DNA of 23,106 bases. Origin: Collinsella sp. AF33-16 (lineage in GTDB: Bacteria; Actinomycetota; Coriobacteriia; Coriobacteriales; Coriobacteriaceae). The DNA is taken from assembly GCF_003475325.1 (NCBI RefSeq), contig NZ_QRQC01000022.1, positions 1 through 23,106 on the forward strand. Reading direction: 5' to 3'. Shown in pieces: positions 16,601 to 23,106 of this stretch; the stretch's first letter is position 1; each line of letters opens with the position of its first letter. A program made the translations under genes and the position numbers. Under the pieces are notes generated by a model. That model made no database searches. It was not told where the DNA came from and saw only the letters and a program-made list of their open reading frames with translations.

Positions 16601-17217
16601 ACGGCTTCCAGGAACATGCCGCCAAGATCGACATAGCTGCCCCAGTACTCGGCACCGATCTTTTTGGCGTTGCGCATGACCATCATAATGGAGACGGGAA
16701 TGACCGGAACGCAGGCGAGCAGCAGCGCGGCGGGAAAACCCGCCTGGCCCACGAGCAGCACAAACAGCGTGATGGGCGCCAAGCCGGCAAAGAAGAGCTG
16801 CGGCAGGTAGCCGCCAAAGTACACCTGGAGTTGCGTGGCGCCCTCGACGCTGGTCTGGACGGCCTCGGCGGTGGGGACGGTCTCGGTGTAGGAGGGGCCG
16901 AGTGCGGTGAGCTTGTCGTAGACGAGTGAGCGCACGCGGCGGACGGCCTCGAACGCGGCCTTGTCGCCGGCGCGTTGGGCCAGGTAGATGGAGGCGGCGC
17001 GCACGATGATGGCGGCGGCGAGCGGCAAGGCCGCCTGTGCGAGGGCATCGACGGCGAGTGCGGCGGAAAGGCCGTCCGTGACGATGCCGCCCAAGATGCG
17101 CGCAAGCACCCACATCACCGTGATGTTTGCCATGAGCGCGATCCACTTAAACAGGACGCTTGCCATAATGTAGGGCGTTGCCTGCGGAACCAGGGAGAAG
17201 AGCCGCTTCTCGAACAT
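13651..17217 (-). CDS. cydDC: Fused ABC exporter, CydDC type
   Basis: This 1188-aa protein holds two full half-transporters in one chain, TMD1-NBD1-linker-TMD2-NBD2. NBD1 has Walker A GESGGGKST (Lys373), signature LSGGQRQR (470) and Walker B Asp494-Glu495. NBD2 has GRSGSGKST (Lys1013), LSGGERQR (1111) and Asp1135-Glu1136, so both ATP sites look intact. A Ser/Ala-rich linker lies around 575-625. The YFGGYLPQL and LTTLKVYQADRSWHERI segments resemble CydD. CydDC exports cysteine or glutathione and is needed for cytochrome bd assembly; fused forms occur in Actinobacteria. AGGAGG lies five bases before the ATG. A different fused exporter is possible, as no cytochrome bd gene is in view. Confidence 0.8.
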   Translation of the reverse strand: MFEKRLFSLVPQATPYIMASVLFKWIALMANITVMWVLARILGGIVTDGLSAALAVDALAQAALPLAAAIIVRAASIYLAQRAGDKAAFEAVRRVRSLVYDKLTALGPSYTETVPTAEAVQTSVEGATQLQVYFGGYLPQLFFAGLAPITLFVLLVGQAGFPAALLLACVPVIPVSIMMVMRNAKKIGAEYWGSYVDLGGMFLEAVQGLTTLKVYQADRSWHERINAESERFRAATMRLLVMQQRSICVMDLVVYMGAALGIIVTALQLATGKIGFEAAFLIVFLSQEFFLPMRRLGSLFHTAMNGMAASRRMFGILDTPEPERGDVELDGRGDVELAGVSYAYGDRTVLDSASATIAHGSLVALVGESGGGKSTLAGIIAGRKGAYRGSVRIGGVELRDATAASLMRAVTLVPINGYLFAGTLRDNLLLAQPSATDTELLRALDRTRVAAFVQANGGLDMVINEGGTNLSGGQRQRVCMARALLHDSPIYVFDEATSNVDAASEAAIGEVIASLAGGHTVIVVAHRLSTIVDADQILVLERGRIAEHGTHGELLAAAGAYARMWNSQKQLSAYAYAEGDAEDAGAVEAVDGSAACADGLNGTSSSSAAAAPDSGRARRSAPSIMWRMMGLVRPLAGWLVLAVALGSIGMLTAAFVPAFGALGLMAALGRNALGLGLIAACAACAACGIARGPLHYGEQLCNHYIAFRLLAHIRDLVFGALRQLAPAKLEGRGKGELVSLVTSDIELLEVFYAHTISPIAIALVCTVVFEGFLLAVSPELAGIALVAYAVLGVLLPLTSAKACGTTGRQSREGAGKLGAFVLDSLRGAGETIQFAGGTDRSRALGKLTEQVGAVDARLKRRQAVSEAVADALILVANLVMLGRALQLVAAGTIDFAAAFVAVFTFVSSFGSVMAVSRLGASLQETLASGARVLDLLDEQPQCAEVADGQNVEFAGAAAEHVSFSYVGGVDAGGAGATEQVANDTAASLILDDVTCTFAPGTMTCIMGRSGSGKSTLLKLLMCFWDPAAGTITVSGVDARHINTASLRSHEAYMTQDTHLFCGTVRENLLVAHASATDAELLDACRSASLTALIDRLPQGLDTPVAELGDSLSGGERQRIGLARIFLNDAPFILLDEPTSALDALNEAAVMQAVDELKRRGKTIVLVSHRASTCAFADFSLSVEHGRLS

Positions 17218-17429
17218 GAAACCTCCTATGCCGTAACGGTGCCGGGTGGGGTCCTCGGCAGCCGCTTAGTTAGCCAAATGCAACTAGAGTAACATCGTGC
17301 AGCGGGTAAGTATGCCGAGGGTAATTTTTGGTCGATGAACTGCGTAGAAAGTCCAAAATTGTTGAGTGCGGCGAACTTTGTGGTGGACGGAGTGCGGGCG
17401 CAATTCTGATCGTGTGCGGCCTCGCTCCA

Positions 17430-17494
17430 AAACGTGTACGTCAGCCTCCAAAACCGACAAAAAATGACATGTTTGGAGGCTGACGTACACGTTT
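17430..17494. repeat. Perfect 23-bp inverted repeat in the divergent spacer
   Basis: Arms 17430-17452 and 17472-17494 are exact reverse complements (outer edge AAACGTGTACG, inner edge CCTCCAAA) around a 19-nt A-rich loop. It lies in the 383-bp spacer 17218-17600 between the CydDC-type gene (left) and the LarC2-like gene (right). The rest of the spacer holds the AGGAGG ribosome site of the leftward gene and no believable open frame, tRNA or clear promoter. It could be a REP/MITE-like element, a bidirectional terminator-like structure or an operator. Confidence 0.8.
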
Positions 17495-17600
17495 AGATAG
17501 GGGCGAGGGCGGCGACGGACGAAAGTCACGCCTGCGCCACGTCCGATGTGCTAGCGTTTGGGTGAACAAAACGAGCCCGCGCTGAAAGGATCCGGACCGT

Positions 17601-18086
17601 ATGCAATGCGATAGCACATCCCCGCTGTCTCGCGAGACCGATGCGCCCGAAACTATCGTCAAGCTGGAGTGCGACATCGATGACGCGTCGCCCGAGGTGC
17701 TCGCCTACGCCGCTGACCGCCTGCGCGAGGCCGGCGCCCGCGAGGTGCACTGGCTGTCCCTCTACTGCAAAAAGGGCCGCCCCGGATGGCAGTTGCAGGT
17801 GATCTGCTCGCACGAGGATATCGAGCGCCTACAGACGATTATCTTTTTGGAGACCACGACCAACGCCGTTCGTCGCCAGGTGATGGAACGCGTCTGCCTG
17901 CCGCGTCGTTTTGAGCAGGTAGCGACGCCTTGGGGCGAGGTGGCCGTCAAAGTAGCCACCCTGCCCGACGGCAGTGAGCGTGCGGCGCCCGAGTACGAGG
18001 ACTGCGCCCGTCTTGCCCGCGAGCATAATGTGCCGCTCCAGCGCGTGATGCAGGCGGCACAAGCCCCAGCACTGCGATTTGAATAG
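17601..18086 (+). CDS. Standalone LarC C-terminal domain (LarC2-like, DUF111)
   Basis: This 161-aa protein matches the C-terminal part of LarC, the CTP-dependent enzyme that inserts nickel into the pincer cofactor of lactate racemase. Diagnostic segments are LECDIDDASPEVLAYAADRL, then YCKKGRPGWQL, IIFLETTTNAVRRQ, TPWGEVAVKVA and APEYEDCARLAREHNVPL. Full LarC is about 400 aa; in Lactobacillus the LarC1 and LarC2 parts are joined by a programmed frameshift. Here no LarC1 is seen upstream, where there is only the palindromic spacer. The AAGGA ribosome site is about ten bases from the ATG. Either LarC1 lies elsewhere or this domain has its own job. It starts a run with yfcE and mazG. Confidence 0.82.
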   Translation: MQCDSTSPLSRETDAPETIVKLECDIDDASPEVLAYAADRLREAGAREVHWLSLYCKKGRPGWQLQVICSHEDIERLQTIIFLETTTNAVRRQVMERVCLPRRFEQVATPWGEVAVKVATLPDGSERAAPEYEDCARLAREHNVPLQRVMQAAQAPALRFE

Positions 18087-18143
18087 CGCGGCCGGCGACA
18101 TCCCGCGCCCAGCCCCATCAACCCCACACCGAAAGGACTCCCC

Positions 18144-18692
18144 ATGAAATACCTCATCGCTTCCGACATTCACGGCTCGGCATACTGGACCGAGCGCCTG
18201 GTCGCCGCCATCGAATCCGAGCAGCCCGACCGCATCGTGCTGCTGGGCGACCTGCTCTACCACGGCCCGCGCAACGACCTGCCGCGCGACTACGCTCCCA
18301 AGCGCGTGATTCCGCTGCTCAACGCCCTGGCCGACCGCATCATCGCGGTGCGCGGCAACTGCGACGCCGAGGTCGACCAGATGGTCCTCGACTTCCCCGT
18401 CATGGCCGACTACGCCACGCTGTTCGACGAGACCGGCCGCGAGCTGTTCCTGACGCATGGCCACGTCTTTGGCGCTGGCATGCATAACAGCGTTGATCAC
18501 GCGCCCGCGCTGCCCGAGGGCTCCGCGCTCGTCTACGGCCACACGCACATCAAGGTTAACGAGGCAAGCGAGGCGCACCCGGGCCTGTGGCTCTTCAACC
18601 CCGGCAGCGTGAGCATTCCCAAGGACGGTACGCACAGCTATGGCATCTACGAGGACGGCGCGTTCCGTCACGTGATCCTGGAGGAGGAATAA
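18144..18692 (+). CDS. yfcE: YfcE-like metallophosphodiesterase
   Basis: This 182-aa cytoplasmic phosphoesterase shows all calcineurin-like metal motifs in order: SDIHGS (Asp8, His10), GDLLYHGPRN, RGNCDAEVD, LTHGHVFG and YGHTH. The NPGSVSIPKDG segment is typical of the YfcE subgroup. E. coli YfcE hydrolyses model phosphodiesters in vitro and its physiological substrate is unknown. AAAGGA sits before the ATG. The stop is two bases before mazG, so the two are coupled. Confidence 0.92.
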   Translation: MKYLIASDIHGSAYWTERLVAAIESEQPDRIVLLGDLLYHGPRNDLPRDYAPKRVIPLLNALADRIIAVRGNCDAEVDQMVLDFPVMADYATLFDETGRELFLTHGHVFGAGMHNSVDHAPALPEGSALVYGHTHIKVNEASEAHPGLWLFNPGSVSIPKDGTHSYGIYEDGAFRHVILEEE

Positions 18693-18694
18693 CC

Positions 18695-19555
18695 ATGGCA
18701 GAGCAGCTGGCTCAGCAAAATGCCGAGGGCTCGCGCGACCTGTCCACGCTGGTAGACGCGTCGGCCGAGCTGCAGCATCTGGTGCAGACCATCTGGCGCC
18801 TGCGTCAGCCCGACGGCTGCCCGTGGGACCGCGAGCAGACGCACCGCAGCATTGGCAAGAACATGATCGAGGAAGCCTACGAGGCGCTCGACTGCATCGA
18901 GGCCGACGACGCGGCACACCTGCGCGAGGAGTTGGGCGACGTGCTCATGCAGGTCGTACTGCATGCGCAGATTGCGGCGGATGCCGGCGAGTTTTCGCTG
19001 GCCGATGTGGCGCGCGATATCGACGCCAAGCTCATCCGTCGTCACCCGCACGTGTTTGGCGATGCGGATGCCGACAACTCCGACGAGGTGCTCAAGATTT
19101 GGGACGAGGTCAAGCTTGCCGAGAAGGCCGCCAAAGACCAGGCCGTGGCGGCAGTCGGGGCCGCACCCGAGGGTCTGCTCGACGGTGTGCCCACGCACCT
19201 GCCGGCGCTGATGCAGGCTCAGAAGGTGTCGCGCAAGGCGGCTGCCGTGGGCTTTGAGTGGGAGACGGTCCAGGACGTGTGGGACGAGGTTGCCGAGGAG
19301 CGTGCCGAGTTTGAGGCCGAGGCTCCCGGTTCTCCCGAGCGCGAGATGGAGTTTGGCGACCTGCTCTTTGCCCTGGTCAACGTTGCGCGCAAGGAGGGAA
19401 TTGACGCCGAGAGCGCCCTGCGTGCCAGTGCGGCAAAGTTCCGCCGCCGCTGGGCCGCGATGGAGCAGATGGCGGCCGACGCCCACGTGGATCTGGCCGA
19501 GCTTTCGACCCACGGCCTCAATGACCTCTGGGATGCCGCAAAGGCAGAGGAGTAA
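18695..19555 (+). CDS. mazG: Nucleoside triphosphate pyrophosphohydrolase MazG
   Basis: This 286-aa enzyme hydrolyses NTPs/dNTPs to monophosphates and pyrophosphate, in house-cleaning and in control of (p)ppGpp responses. Two MazG domains are visible. The first has CPWDREQTH, IEEAYEALDCIE and LREELGDVLMQVV; the second has WDEVAEERAEFEAE and EMEFGDLLFALVNVAR. The ATG at 18695 follows GGAGGAAT in the end of yfcE; a longer upstream frame through yfcE is rejected. A strong terminator follows within 10 bp. Confidence 0.95.
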   Translation: MAEQLAQQNAEGSRDLSTLVDASAELQHLVQTIWRLRQPDGCPWDREQTHRSIGKNMIEEAYEALDCIEADDAAHLREELGDVLMQVVLHAQIAADAGEFSLADVARDIDAKLIRRHPHVFGDADADNSDEVLKIWDEVKLAEKAAKDQAVAAVGAAPEGLLDGVPTHLPALMQAQKVSRKAAAVGFEWETVQDVWDEVAEERAEFEAEAPGSPEREMEFGDLLFALVNVARKEGIDAESALRASAAKFRRRWAAMEQMAADAHVDLAELSTHGLNDLWDAAKAEE

Positions 19556-19562
19556 GACTGCG

Positions 19563-19604
19563 GGGGCGACGGGACGGACTTGTCCCATCGCCCCTATTAT
19601 TTTT
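19563..19604 (+). terminator. Intrinsic terminator after mazG
   Basis: Arms 19563-19575 and 19582-19594 form a 13-bp GC-rich stem with one mismatch and a 6-nt loop, followed by a T-rich run to 19604. It ends the larC2-yfcE-mazG unit and isolates eno. Confidence 0.85.
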
Positions 19605-19611
19605 AAAAAGA

Positions 19612-19641
19612 TTGTATCCCTTGTCTAACTTAGGGCATAAT
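19612..19641 (+). promoter_or_regulatory. Putative eno promoter
   Basis: TTGTAT at 19612-19617 and CATAAT at 19636-19641 are spaced by 18 bp, close to the vegetative sigma consensus. The region lies between the mazG terminator and eno, giving a leader of roughly 95 bases. An 8-bp direct repeat CTAACTTA (19625-19632 and 19660-19667) flanks the -10 box and could be an operator. Confidence 0.55.
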
Positions 19642-19731
19642 GCAAAAAGTGCGATAAGGCTAACTTATGAACCTGCGCGCCGCTGTAGCGTGCAAGCCGT
19701 GTCGCCAAGCATTCAACCCGTTTCCAAGTGA

Positions 19732-21033
<1,302 letters not shown>

Positions 21034-21105
21034 ACGGGCGAATTTGGCGAGGGGGAGGCTGACTCGGTTCCGTCCCGCCTTGACTGGATGCTGCAAAGCG
21101 CCATG

Positions 21106-21137
21106 GGCGCTGGGCCATACGGCTCAGCGCCTTTTTT
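21106..21137 (+). terminator. Intrinsic terminator after eno
   Basis: An 11-bp stem (21106-21116 with 21121-21131, one wobble) with a 4-nt loop is followed by TTTTTT. It is the clearest terminator in the window. It rules out the long in-frame upstream extension of the next gene. Confidence 0.92.
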
Positions 21138-21228
21138 ATGTCGAGCAAAGGCTGGCGAAGGCGGTGCGGGCGCTCGTGCTATAACTAAAGGACTTAGCGC
21201 AAACAAACCTCAACCGCACAAGGCGCAC

Positions 21229-21987
21229 ATGGATCAGATTTACGACAACAGGTACTATTCCGCCGGTTCGCGCGAGCCGTCGCCTCGCCGTGCGCGCACG
21301 GTGCAGCTCGGTGGGTCCGCCTACGCCGGCGTCGACCGCCCCGCGCAGCGCCCGACAAGTACCTCGCGCCCCAATGCCCAATCAAATACTTTGGCAGATG
21401 GACCAGTGCGCCCGGCACGTTCGTCGCATGCATCGCGTCCCTCGACTCAGGCACACGACAAATCGAGCAGACCCTCGAGCCGTCTTTCGGGCTCGGACTT
21501 TATGCATTACGCCAACGACAACGCGGTGGTCAAGGCAATCTATGACTTTACGCATGGCTCTCTGCGTCCGCTGTTTATCGGTATCGTGGTGGCGCTGGCG
21601 CTCGTGAGCCTGTATTTCCCCGTGCGCGACCTGTACGTTGCAAAACGCTCGAACGACATCTTGGCCAAGCAGGTCGAGATTCGCGAGCAATACAGAGATG
21701 AGATGAAAAAAGACACTGACAAGTGGCTCTCGGAAGAGGGCATTAAGGATCGGGCACGGGAACTGGGCATGGTGATGCCCGGCGAAAAGAGGATTGAAGT
21801 ACAGGGTCTGGACGAGGATTCGGATTCGTCGTCGAGCAAAAAGTCCTCAAACGCCAAGAAGGCCAGCGAAGTGGCCAAGGAGATTGAGGAAGTCGGCAAG
21901 GACGCGCCGTGGTACATTCAGACGCTCGACATGCTGTTTGGATTTAACGGCGTCGAGGGTCAGACGGTCGCGTCCAGCGGCGAGTAG
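21229..21987 (+). CDS. Septum formation initiator, DivIC/FtsB-like
   Basis: This 252-aa bitopic membrane protein likely acts in the divisome with FtsL/FtsQ-type partners. The ATG at 21229 was chosen because the eno terminator lies upstream; AAGG is its modest ribosome site. Residues 1-105 are a basic, Ser/Pro/Arg-rich, probably disordered cytoplasmic region. One membrane helix spans about 113-132, and a coiled coil follows (about 135-180). The segment IKDRARELGMVMPGEKRIEV is typical of the DivIC family. The extracellular tail has a Ser/Asp/Lys-rich stretch and ends in a short hydrophobic segment. The same kind of gene follows eno in Mycobacterium. The exact start is uncertain. Confidence 0.88.
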   Translation: MDQIYDNRYYSAGSREPSPRRARTVQLGGSAYAGVDRPAQRPTSTSRPNAQSNTLADGPVRPARSSHASRPSTQAHDKSSRPSSRLSGSDFMHYANDNAVVKAIYDFTHGSLRPLFIGIVVALALVSLYFPVRDLYVAKRSNDILAKQVEIREQYRDEMKKDTDKWLSEEGIKDRARELGMVMPGEKRIEVQGLDEDSDSSSSKKSSNAKKASEVAKEIEEVGKDAPWYIQTLDMLFGFNGVEGQTVASSGE

Positions 21988-22015
21988 GCGAGTAGCGCCC
22001 GGAGGGGAGCCCGCA

Positions 22016-23017
22016 ATGACAAATTGCAAACGATATAAGGTGGCCGCGATCGACTTGGGAACGGTGTCGTCGCGACTAGTGCTAGCGCAGGTCGAGGGCG
22101 GGGCGATCGTGGAATCGTCCAAGCATACCGAGATCACCGACTTGGGCGAGGGCGTGGACGCGACGGGGCGCTTTTGCGAGGCAGCTGTCGAGCGTGTGCT
22201 CGCTGCGTGCCGCATGTTTGTGGACGAGGCCCGTGCCTTTGGGGCCGTGTGCGTCTGCACCACGTGCACGAGTGCCGCGCGCGATGCGTCCAATGCCGCG
22301 CTGCTGCTGGACGGCCTGCGCGAGTTGGGGCTCAAACCACAGGTGATTCCGGGCGAGGTCGAGGCGCGCCTGACATTTTTTGGCGTGGCGCACGACTTTG
22401 CCGGCGAGCGCATCATCGTCGCGGATTCGGGCGGCGGCTCCACGGAGCTCGCGACGGGCGTATACGCTCCGGAGCGCAGCGTCTTTGCGCTGGAGGGAAC
22501 GCGCTCGCTGGACATCGGTTGCCGTCGCGTGACGGAGCGCTTTTTCTCCGCGTTGCCGCCCGCGGATGGCGAACTTGCTGCCGCTGCCGCGTGGGCAGGC
22601 GATCAGTTCGCCGCCTATTTTGAGGGCCTGCCTGTCGACTTTGAGCGCGCCGAACGCTTAGTCGCGGTGGGCGGCACGGTGACTACGCTGGTGGCTCTGG
22701 TCCACGAGCTGGAACCGTACGATTCGAGCTTTGTGCACCTACGCGAGCTGTCGCTGGAGCAGGTCTCGGCCGCTATCGAGCGCATGTCTGTGTTGGACGC
22801 GGAAGGCATCGCCGCGCTACCGGGTGTACAGCCCAAACGCGCGGGCGTGATCTTGGCTGGTGCCGTGGTGATTCGCGAGCTTATGCGAGCCGGCGGCTAC
22901 GACACGCTCACCGTAAGCGAGAACAGCCTGCTTGCCGGCATGGCCGCCACCATTAACGAGGTTCTCGACGGCGAGCTACCCACCATCGGCTGGACCCCGA
23001 GCCTCAGCACCCTTTAA
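22016..23017 (+). CDS. Ppx/GppA-family exopolyphosphatase
   Basis: This 333-aa protein of the ASKHA ATPase-like fold degrades polyphosphate or converts pppGpp to ppGpp. The phosphate loops are visible as AAIDLGTVSSRLVLAQV and VADSGGGSTELATG, with CTTCTSAARDASNA and IPGEVEARLTFFG between them and VAVGGTVTTL later. The ATG at 22016 follows GGAGGGGAG; an open extension through the upstream gene is rejected. It lacks the long C-terminal domain of E. coli Ppx, as do other actinobacterial short forms. Which substrate it prefers cannot be read from the sequence. Confidence 0.93.
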   Translation: MTNCKRYKVAAIDLGTVSSRLVLAQVEGGAIVESSKHTEITDLGEGVDATGRFCEAAVERVLAACRMFVDEARAFGAVCVCTTCTSAARDASNAALLLDGLRELGLKPQVIPGEVEARLTFFGVAHDFAGERIIVADSGGGSTELATGVYAPERSVFALEGTRSLDIGCRRVTERFFSALPPADGELAAAAAWAGDQFAAYFEGLPVDFERAERLVAVGGTVTTLVALVHELEPYDSSFVHLRELSLEQVSAAIERMSVLDAEGIAALPGVQPKRAGVILAGAVVIRELMRAGGYDTLTVSENSLLAGMAATINEVLDGELPTIGWTPSLSTL

Positions 23018-23106
23018 CCATTCCCTCATAAGTTGCGGTGAAATACGGACTAAAAATCGCCAAACGGGGGTGCGGACGATTTCTTGGACCGCGCCTAGGC
23101 GTATCC
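23018..23106. other. Intergenic end of window
   Basis: No gene is visible in the last 89 bp. There is a 10-bp palindrome CGCCTAGGCG at 23092-23101 and a possible weak stem near 23070-23096. No T-run terminator for ppx is seen before the window ends. Confidence 0.5.

Noticed and set aside
13573..17292. Several plus-strand open frames opposite the fused ABC exporter
   Set aside because: The minus-strand exporter has complete motifs in both halves. The plus-strand frames are its shadows.
21088..21228. Upstream extension of the division protein
   Set aside because: It would run through the strong eno terminator and codes for an unlikely sequence.

Overview
The window is about 23 kb of GC-rich, densely packed bacterial chromosome. 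The gene content and order point to a gut Coriobacteriia actinobacterium, most likely Collinsella or a close relative. The clues are the eno - DivIC/FtsB-like - ppx order typical of Actinobacteria, a one-piece CydDC-type exporter, a mannose-family PTS, and many intergenic palindromes. The genus is inferred from sequence style and gene content, not from a marker gene.

Region 1 (1-3677, + strand) is a sugar-uptake locus. It holds the 3' end of a SIS-domain deglycase/isomerase, the four subunits EIIA, EIIB, EIIC and EIID of a mannose-family PTS, and a TIM-barrel epimerase. The epimerase resembles E. coli FrlC in motifs and in the spacing of its four metal ligands, and the SIS tail resembles FrlB/GfrF. 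The simplest reading is a PTS-based pathway for Amadori compounds such as fructoselysine: import with phosphorylation, then epimerisation and deglycation.

Region 2 (3678-12200, + strand) is a histidine operon: hisZ-hisG fused in one frame, then hisD, hisC, hisB, hisH, hisA, hisF, hisI, a 75-aa protein of unknown function, and hisE. Most junctions overlap or nearly abut. Histidinol-phosphatase, the one missing step, is supplied by a PHP-family gene on the opposite strand that converges on hisE. The operon is preceded by a 326-bp spacer with 62-bp-periodic palindromic repeats and a perfect leader hairpin, and another palindrome sits between hisB and hisH.

Region 3 (12200-17217, - strand) reads, in transcription order, a 1188-aa fused ABC exporter of CydDC type, a cysteine-rich YgbA/NosP-family protein that overlaps it by one base, and the PHP histidinol-phosphatase. 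The first two suggest a respiration or nitrosative-stress link. A 383-bp divergent spacer upstream holds a perfect 23-bp inverted repeat.

Region 4 (17601-23017, + strand) contains a standalone LarC C-terminal (LarC2-like) domain, a YfcE-like phosphoesterase, a two-domain MazG, a strong terminator, enolase with a plausible promoter, another strong terminator, a DivIC/FtsB-like division protein and a Ppx/GppA phosphatase. No tRNA, rRNA, CRISPR array, transposase or phage gene was seen. The most unusual items are the HisZ-HisG fusion, the small protein inside the his operon, the PTS-coupled Amadori locus and the palindromic repeats.
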